Source: an uncultured Alistipes sp. (GTDB lineage Bacteria > Bacteroidota > Bacteroidia > Bacteroidales > Rikenellaceae). Taken from it: a stretch of DNA of 18,799 nt. The notes below the pieces were generated by a model. The model saw only the letters and a program-made list of their open reading frames with translations, was not told where the DNA came from and searched no databases. The translations under genes and the position numbers were made by a program. How positions within the stretch are numbered: position 1 is the stretch's first letter; every line of letters starts with the position of its first letter. Positions 13,668 to 18,799 of the stretch are shown here, piece after piece. The stretch lies in assembly GCA_900552955.1 (NCBI GenBank), contig USBO01000019.1, forward strand, positions 1-18,799, written 5' to 3'.

Positions 13668-14900
13668 ATGAAAGAGGCTATTGCAATTCTTACGGGTGGC
13701 GGCCCCGCACCGGGCATGAACACGGTGGTGGGCAGCGTCGCCAAAACGTTCCTTGCCAAAGGCTATCGCGTGATCGGTCTGCACTACGGCTATTCGGGAC
13801 TCTTCAACCCCGCTCCCCGCTTCGAAGACCTGACCTTCACGCAGGCCGACTACATTTTCAATCAGGGCGGCTCCTACCTCACGATGAGCCGTTTCAAACC
13901 GACGGACAAGGATTTCGAGGAGAATTTCAACCTCAATTTCTTCACCGAGAACAACATCAAGCTGCTCGTGACCGTGGGCGGCGACGACACGGCCTCGACG
14001 GCCAACCGCATCGCCAAATTCCTCGAGGCGAAGCACTACCCCATCGCCAACATCCACGTCCCGAAGACCATCGACAACGACCTCCCGCTGCCCGCCGGCT
14101 CGCCCACGTTCGGCTACCAGTCGGCCAAGGAGGGCGGTACGGTCATCGGCCGCGCCGTCTACAACGATGCACGCACGTCGGCCAACTGGTTCGTCGTAGC
14201 GGCCATGGGCCGTTCGGCAGGGCACCTTGCCTTCGGCATCGGCTCGGCCTGCCACTACCCGATGATCGTCATCCCCGAGATGTTCAACAAGACGGAGATC
14301 ACCGTCGAAAAGATCGTCAATCTGGTCGTTTCGTCGATCATCAAGCGCAAGATCATGGGCATCGACTACGGCGTGGCCATGATTTCGGAGGGTGTGTTCC
14401 ACGCGCTGAGCGACGAGGAGATCAAGAAGTCGGGCATCCACTTCTCCTATGACGAACACGGGCACCCCGAGCTGGGCAAGGTATCGAAGGCCCACATCTT
14501 CAACGAGATGCTGGAAAACAAGCTCAAGGAGCTGAAGATCAAGGTCAAGTCGCGTCCCGTCGAGATCGGCTACGAGGTGCGCTGCCAGACCCCGATCGCC
14601 TACGATCTGGTCTATTGCTCGGAGTTGGGCATGGGCGTCTACAAACTCTTCTCGGAGGGCAAGACGGGCTGCATGGTTTACATCAGCCAGGACGGTTTCG
14701 TAACGCCGCTCTACCTCAAGGATCTGCAGGATCCCAAGACGGGCAAGATCCCGCCCCGTCTGGTCAACATCGAATCGGACAAGATCCAGCAGGTGATCGA
14801 CAATCTGATGCACTACGTCACGCCGGCCGACTACGAAGCTGCCAAGGCGTACGTGGCGAATCCCGAAGCGTACGACTTCAAACGGATTCTCAACTGGTAG
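13668..14900 (+). CDS. 6-phosphofructokinase, probably pyrophosphate-dependent
   Basis: A 410-residue phosphofructokinase that phosphorylates fructose 6-phosphate in glycolysis. The N-terminal loop is TGGGPAPGMN. The phosphoryl-donor site reads GGDDT (104-108) instead of GGDGS, and the next motif reads PKTIDND (132-138) instead of PGTIDND. This Asp/Lys pair is the established signature of PPi-dependent enzymes, so pyrophosphate rather than ATP is the likely donor and the reaction may be reversible. MGRSAGHLA (180-188) and the substrate-binding segment near PVEIGYEVRCQTP are as in the family. Length fits the non-allosteric PPi-PFK group. It has its own promoter and terminator, so is probably monocistronic. 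Confidence 0.93.
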   Translation: MKEAIAILTGGGPAPGMNTVVGSVAKTFLAKGYRVIGLHYGYSGLFNPAPRFEDLTFTQADYIFNQGGSYLTMSRFKPTDKDFEENFNLNFFTENNIKLLVTVGGDDTASTANRIAKFLEAKHYPIANIHVPKTIDNDLPLPAGSPTFGYQSAKEGGTVIGRAVYNDARTSANWFVVAAMGRSAGHLAFGIGSACHYPMIVIPEMFNKTEITVEKIVNLVVSSIIKRKIMGIDYGVAMISEGVFHALSDEEIKKSGIHFSYDEHGHPELGKVSKAHIFNEMLENKLKELKIKVKSRPVEIGYEVRCQTPIAYDLVYCSELGMGVYKLFSEGKTGCMVYISQDGFVTPLYLKDLQDPKTGKIPPRLVNIESDKIQQVIDNLMHYVTPADYEAAKAYVANPEAYDFKRILNW

Positions 14901-14916
14901 TTAACTGCCGACACCG

Positions 14917-14957
14917 AAAAATATCGGAGGCCGAAATTCGGCCTCCGATATTTTTTC
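14917..14957. terminator. Strong terminator after phosphofructokinase gene
   Basis: The arm AAAAATATCGGAGGCCG pairs perfectly with CGGCCTCCGATATTTTT (17 bp) around loop AAATT, followed by a T on the plus strand. A-rich and T-rich flanks make it likely to work in both directions for the convergent helicase gene. Confidence 0.85.
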
Positions 14958-14986
14958 GCACGATCGGCACGCACCCGCCCGCAAGG

Positions 14987-15025
14987 CGATACGCCCCGCA
15001 TCCAGGCCGGATACGGGGCGTATCG
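14987..15025 (-). terminator. Hairpin after RhlE-like helicase gene
   Basis: CGATACGCCCCG pairs perfectly with CGGGGCGTATCG (12 bp); inside, ATCC/GGAT can add 4 more pairs after one mismatch, around loop AGGCC. It lies 15 bp past the helicase stop. On the minus strand no T run follows. Confidence 0.55.
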
Positions 15026-15040
15026 TTTCGCGCGGAGACT

Positions 15041-16159
<1,119 letters not shown>

Positions 16160-16287
16160 TCGTTAATTCGTAAATCAAACATTAAACAGACACCGCTTCC
16201 CGGCCGCACGGGTCGGAACGACGGATCACGTAATAAAATACCGGGAGAAGAGCGGCCGCGAAGCCGCCGCGAAAGATTATTACGCCG

Positions 16288-16318
16288 CGAAGATACGAAG
16301 ATTTCCCGAATAAACAAA
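16288..16318 (-). promoter_or_regulatory. Promoter of RhlE-like helicase gene
   Basis: On the minus strand, TTTG (16315-16318) is followed after 19 bases by TATCTTCG (16288-16295), the same variant -7 box seen before the HAD gene. The predicted leader is about 120 nt, with GC-rich segments able to fold (GCGGCCGC near 16250; CCCGG/CCGGG across 16199-16237). Confidence 0.5.
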
Positions 16319-16334
16319 TTCCCCTCGGGCCGCT

Positions 16335-17522
16335 CTATGACGCCTGCGGGCCATAGCTCTTCAGCGCCAGGCGTTTGACCAGCATCACGAATCCGCCCGT
16401 GAGGATCAGATTCAGAACGATCGTCAGCACCGAGACGATCAGCACCGGCCCGCCGAGGTTATATCCCAGCGCGATGAAGATCACGCCGGCCCCCACCTCG
16501 CCGCGCGTGAACATGCCGATCGAAAGCGCCAGCCGCTCGCTCAGCTTGCGGTCGCGGTAAAAAAAGACGGGAAAGAGCTTTCCGAGATTCGACAGCAGCG
16601 AGACGATCAGCACATGCACGGCGATCGTCCCCCACGGCAGCATGGGCTGTGAACCCGTCACCGAGAGAGCGCCGACCGACGCCTCGGAGTGTTGCACGCC
16701 CACGAACAGCGGCATGCTGACCCCGACCAGAAACATGAACAGGAACGACACGGCCGAAGCGGCGCGCGCATCGGCCGCGGAATCGGCAGGACGATGACGC
16801 ATCGTCATGCCCAGCACGAACGCCGGCAGCAGCACCTCGATATGGATACCGCCCGATTCGCCGAACATCGCCGCCGTCACGGCATGGAGTCCCTGCGTGA
16901 GCGCATAGACGGCCACGGCATAGACCAGCACCGCCTTCCAGTCCTGACGCAGGTCGTAGCACCCCAGTTTCCGCCACCCCACGACCAGCAGCAGCGTCAC
17001 GATCGTCACCACGGCGAGCATCTGCCACCGCAATCCGACCATGGCGATTTGCAGAGGTATCATAAGCAGAATGGTGTCCAGGTCGTCGAAAATCGCCAGC
17101 ACCTGAATCTTGCGGTACATCCAGCTCGATTTGAGGTGCAACGCCGCCAGCATCGTGAAGAGAATACCCGCCGAAGTGGGAGCTGCGAACCGGCTCAGCA
17201 GCAGATTCTCCTTCCACGCCTCGGCATCGCCCCAGTAGGCCGACGGCAGCAGGACGAACATATAGTAGAGCGAGATAAGTATCCACGGCATAGCGGCCGT
17301 GGCCATAGCGATGAAATAGTCGCCCAGGTAGGAGCGCCATTCGCTCTTTTCGATTTCGAACTCCCGTCCGACGTGGATCATGATGAATGCCAGACATACG
17401 TAAAGCAGCGTATCGGAACCCGCCTTGAAGACGGCGTAATCGGAACCCAGCAATCCCGGCAGCAACTGCGAGGCAACGAGCCCCAGGACGAGTAACAGGG
17501 AGAACGTAAGTACTTTTTTCAT
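16335..17522 (-). CDS. Cation:proton antiporter (CPA2-like)
   Basis: A 395-residue membrane protein with many hydrophobic segments (about 11-12 predicted spans) beginning MKKVLTFSLLLVLGLVASQLLP. It resembles the Na+/H+ exchanger / CPA2 family of Bacteroidota. Charged residues inside the membrane core, typical of ion sites, are visible: RFAAPTSAGILFTML (111-125), FDDLDT (145-150, with D146, D147, D149), and FTRGEVGAGVIF (338-349), whose RGEV recalls KefB/NapA-type transporters. It likely exchanges Na+ or K+ for H+ across the inner membrane; the ion cannot be assigned. I chose MKKVL at 17522, because the upstream extension is hydrophilic and starts before the promoter. It ends at the window's small gap before the helicase. 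Confidence 0.85.
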   Translation of the reverse strand: MKKVLTFSLLLVLGLVASQLLPGLLGSDYAVFKAGSDTLLYVCLAFIMIHVGREFEIEKSEWRSYLGDYFIAMATAAMPWILISLYYMFVLLPSAYWGDAEAWKENLLLSRFAAPTSAGILFTMLAALHLKSSWMYRKIQVLAIFDDLDTILLMIPLQIAMVGLRWQMLAVVTIVTLLLVVGWRKLGCYDLRQDWKAVLVYAVAVYALTQGLHAVTAAMFGESGGIHIEVLLPAFVLGMTMRHRPADSAADARAASAVSFLFMFLVGVSMPLFVGVQHSEASVGALSVTGSQPMLPWGTIAVHVLIVSLLSNLGKLFPVFFYRDRKLSERLALSIGMFTRGEVGAGVIFIALGYNLGGPVLIVSVLTIVLNLILTGGFVMLVKRLALKSYGPQAS

Positions 17523-17590
17523 CGGACTGATTTTGACGGTTATGCGTTTTTTCGGGTTCCGCCCCACGGTCGGTACGGCAGAACAAGCGG

Positions 17591-17598
17591 CAAAGATA
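17591..17598 (-). promoter_or_regulatory. -7 promoter box for antiporter
   Basis: The minus strand reads TATCTTTG, a perfect TAnnTTTG, 68 bases upstream of the ATG at 17522, in the 159-bp gap after the SLOG-family gene. Confidence 0.65.
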
Positions 17599-17681
17599 AT
17601 CAAAATACTCCCATTCCGAGACATCGGCACGCTTTTGCGGCCCGCAAGCCGCACGCGGAGGACGGAAAGCGGCCGCCCGTC

Positions 17682-18176
17682 TCAGAACAGCTCGCCCTGA
17701 CCGTCGTTCCAGAGGTTGATCCGTTCCGTCCTGCGGCGGCGGGCGTATTCCCATGTATAGCGCGTGCCGCCGCCGCTGCCGTCGAACCATGCCACCACGA
17801 CAGCCGACCGATCCACCATGAATTCGTCGCGGCGCAGGTAACAGCGCGGCTCATAGCGAGGGGCGAGGAGCGTCACCTCGTCCGCACGACGCAGGATCCG
17901 TTCATACCGGATGCGGTCGGCCTCCGAATAACGATCCGCCTGCGCAGGAAAGGGCACGGCGCAGCAGAGCCGCACGCCGGGCAGCTCGTCCCGAAGAGCG
18001 AGTACTGCCTCGGCCGCCGCGAGGTCGAAGCCCGCGGCCATGCCGCTCCAGAACGCACGCAACCCGCGGGCATACAGCGACCGCACGACGGCGCGCAGCG
18101 CGTCGTCGCACTGACCGCGGTAGCGGCGATGTCCGGTAAAGGCTGCCGACAGCCTTCTATGATCCTCCGTTCGCAT
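17682..18176 (-). CDS. SLOG/DUF1273 (YpsA-like) family protein
   Basis: A 164-residue protein of the YpsA/DUF1273 branch of the SLOG superfamily, Rossmann-like folds thought to bind nucleotides or nucleotide-derived ligands. Visible signatures are AAFTGHR (11-17), FWSGMAAGFDLAAAEAVL (42-59), VPFPAQADRY, a YLRRDEFMVDRS segment (113-124), and GGTRYTWEYA (136-145). There is no signal peptide or membrane span. Biochemical role is unsettled for the family: B. subtilis YpsA has been linked to cell division and oxidative stress. It is immediately upstream of the antiporter gene on the same strand, but the latter has its own promoter. A weak promoter (TAACTTGC at 18190-18197, TTG 20 bases earlier) precedes it. 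Confidence 0.88.
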   Translation of the reverse strand: MRTEDHRRLSAAFTGHRRYRGQCDDALRAVVRSLYARGLRAFWSGMAAGFDLAAAEAVLALRDELPGVRLCCAVPFPAQADRYSEADRIRYERILRRADEVTLLAPRYEPRCYLRRDEFMVDRSAVVVAWFDGSGGGTRYTWEYARRRRTERINLWNDGQGELF

Positions 18177-18189
18177 GAGCAGGCAGGCT

Positions 18190-18197
18190 GCAAGTTA
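18190..18197 (-). promoter_or_regulatory. Weak candidate promoter of SLOG-family gene
   Basis: The minus strand reads TAACTTGC, with TTG 20 bases upstream. It shares the TAnnTTGC form with the candidate before ald. It ends 13 bases before the ATG. Confidence 0.35.
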
Positions 18198-18209
18198 CAT
18201 TTTTGGTCC

Positions 18210-18217
18210 GAACTTTG
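18210..18217 (+). promoter_or_regulatory. Possible -7 box for YtxH-like gene
   Basis: GAACTTTG matches TAnnTTTG except at the first base and lies 39 bases before the ATG at 18257. No clear -33 element is seen. Confidence 0.35.
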
Positions 18218-18256
18218 CAATCGGAAGAGATGAATTTTTAACACATTTTTACCATT

Positions 18257-18463
18257 ATGAAAGGTTCTTGTTTTTTCTCGATGCTGGGCGGCATGCTGCT
18301 CGGCTCGGTAGTTACTCTGCTGACCACCCCGAAGTCGGGTGCTGAAATGCGCGACCAGCTCAAAGATCTCGTAGACCGCGGTGCCGACAAGGTGCGCAGC
18401 AAATATCACGAGGTCGAAGGGAAGGTCGAAGGGAAACTCGGGGAGGCATTTCCCAGAAAATAA
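18257..18463 (+). CDS. YtxH domain-containing small membrane protein
   Basis: A 68-residue protein with one membrane span (about 6-23, SMLGGMLLGSVVTLLT) followed by the YtxH signature TTPKSGAEMRDQLKDLVDRG and a charged, helical tail. YtxH proteins are small, often stress-induced single-pass proteins of unknown mechanism. It is 9 bp upstream of a holin-like two-span membrane protein on the same strand, an arrangement often seen in Bacteroidota. The ATG follows an A/T-rich stretch. Confidence 0.9.
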   Translation: MKGSCFFSMLGGMLLGSVVTLLTTPKSGAEMRDQLKDLVDRGADKVRSKYHEVEGKVEGKLGEAFPRK

Positions 18464-18472
18464 CCCGTCGAA

Positions 18473-18784
18473 ATGAGCTCCGACTCCCCCGAACGGACCT
18501 TCGCCGGCGCGTTCGTCTTTTTCGCGGTGATGGCCGTATCGGCCTACACGCTGCTGATGACGGCGCTCGTCTGGTGGTTGGCCGAACTCCTCGGCTCCCT
18601 GCCGCTGAGTGCGGCCATCGTGGGCGGACTGACGCTCTTGCTCGCCTTGGTCTCCTACTTTCTGGGTGTTCGCATCGCCATCGCACGGATGCGCGAACGG
18701 TGGGAGGTTATGTACGACGTGATGAGGGCGTTGCAAAACGGATATCGACGCGTGTCGGGATTTTTCCACCGGCTCCTGTGGTAA
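18473..18784 (+). CDS. Phage-holin-like / Holin-X family membrane protein
   Basis: A 103-residue protein with two hydrophobic helices (about 11-34 and 45-69) and a basic C-terminal tail (RMRERWEVMYDVMRALQNGYRRVSGFF). The size and two-span hairpin fit the Phage_holin_3_6 (Holin-X, DUF1469) family. Despite the name, chromosomal members usually are not phage lysis genes; nothing phage-like is near it. It follows the YtxH-like gene by 9 bp, so the two are probably co-transcribed and may act together in the envelope. Confidence 0.8.
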   Translation: MSSDSPERTFAGAFVFFAVMAVSAYTLLMTALVWWLAELLGSLPLSAAIVGGLTLLLALVSYFLGVRIAIARMRERWEVMYDVMRALQNGYRRVSGFFHRLLW

Positions 18785-18799
18785 GCGGTCGCGCTCCGC

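Noticed and set aside
18473..18784. Possible prophage remnant suggested by the holin-like protein
   Set aside because: No integrase, capsid, tail or lysin gene is in view, and chromosomal Holin-X family genes beside YtxH genes are common in Bacteroidota.

Overview
The window looks like a chromosomal segment from a GC-rich member of the Bacteroidota, most likely Rikenellaceae (Alistipes or a close relative). Three things support this. Nearly every intergenic gap carries the Bacteroidota -7 promoter box TAnnTTTG. Strong Shine-Dalgarno sequences are scarce. The gene families are also typical: SusC-era TonB receptors, an OMP_b-brl_3 receptor, a C69 dipeptidase, a PPi-type phosphofructokinase and a small lipoprotein of the kind seen in Bacteroidota. 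The genus is inferred from style, not from a marker gene. I see no rRNA, tRNA, insertion sequence, prophage or CRISPR array.

Region 1-4.3 kb is housekeeping. It holds the start of a secreted C69 dipeptidase (minus) and a YggS/PLPBP-type PLP-homeostasis protein (plus). A minus-strand series follows: alanine dehydrogenase, a HAD phosphatase, and Obg GTPase coupled to a minimal MGMT-family protein (obg stop and MGMT start overlap as TGATG). Region 4.3-9.4 kb holds two divergent outer-membrane TonB-type receptors reading away from a shared 168-bp promoter region. The minus-strand one lacks the usual N-terminal carboxypeptidase-regulatory-like domain; the plus-strand one has it.

Region 9.4-12.4 kb has pepD (minus) divergent from a lone Mrr-type restriction endonuclease gene. 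That gene is less GC-rich than its neighbours and sits 4 bp upstream of ispF, so a defence-type gene heads an isoprenoid gene's transcription unit. Region 12.4-13.5 kb is made of small units: a compact promoter, 44-codon ORF and terminator unit with no recognisable homologue, a 77-aa lipoprotein on the opposite strand, and a cold-shock protein gene.

Region 13.6-16.3 kb has a pyrophosphate-type phosphofructokinase converging on an RhlE-like DEAD-box helicase, which has a long predicted 5' leader. Region 16.3-18.8 kb has a CPA2-like cation:proton antiporter and a SLOG/DUF1273 protein (minus), then a YtxH-like and holin-like small membrane protein pair (plus). The best candidates for something undescribed are the 44-aa unit at 12.58-12.81 kb and the solo Mrr-ispF arrangement. 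I see no clear multi-gene novel system.
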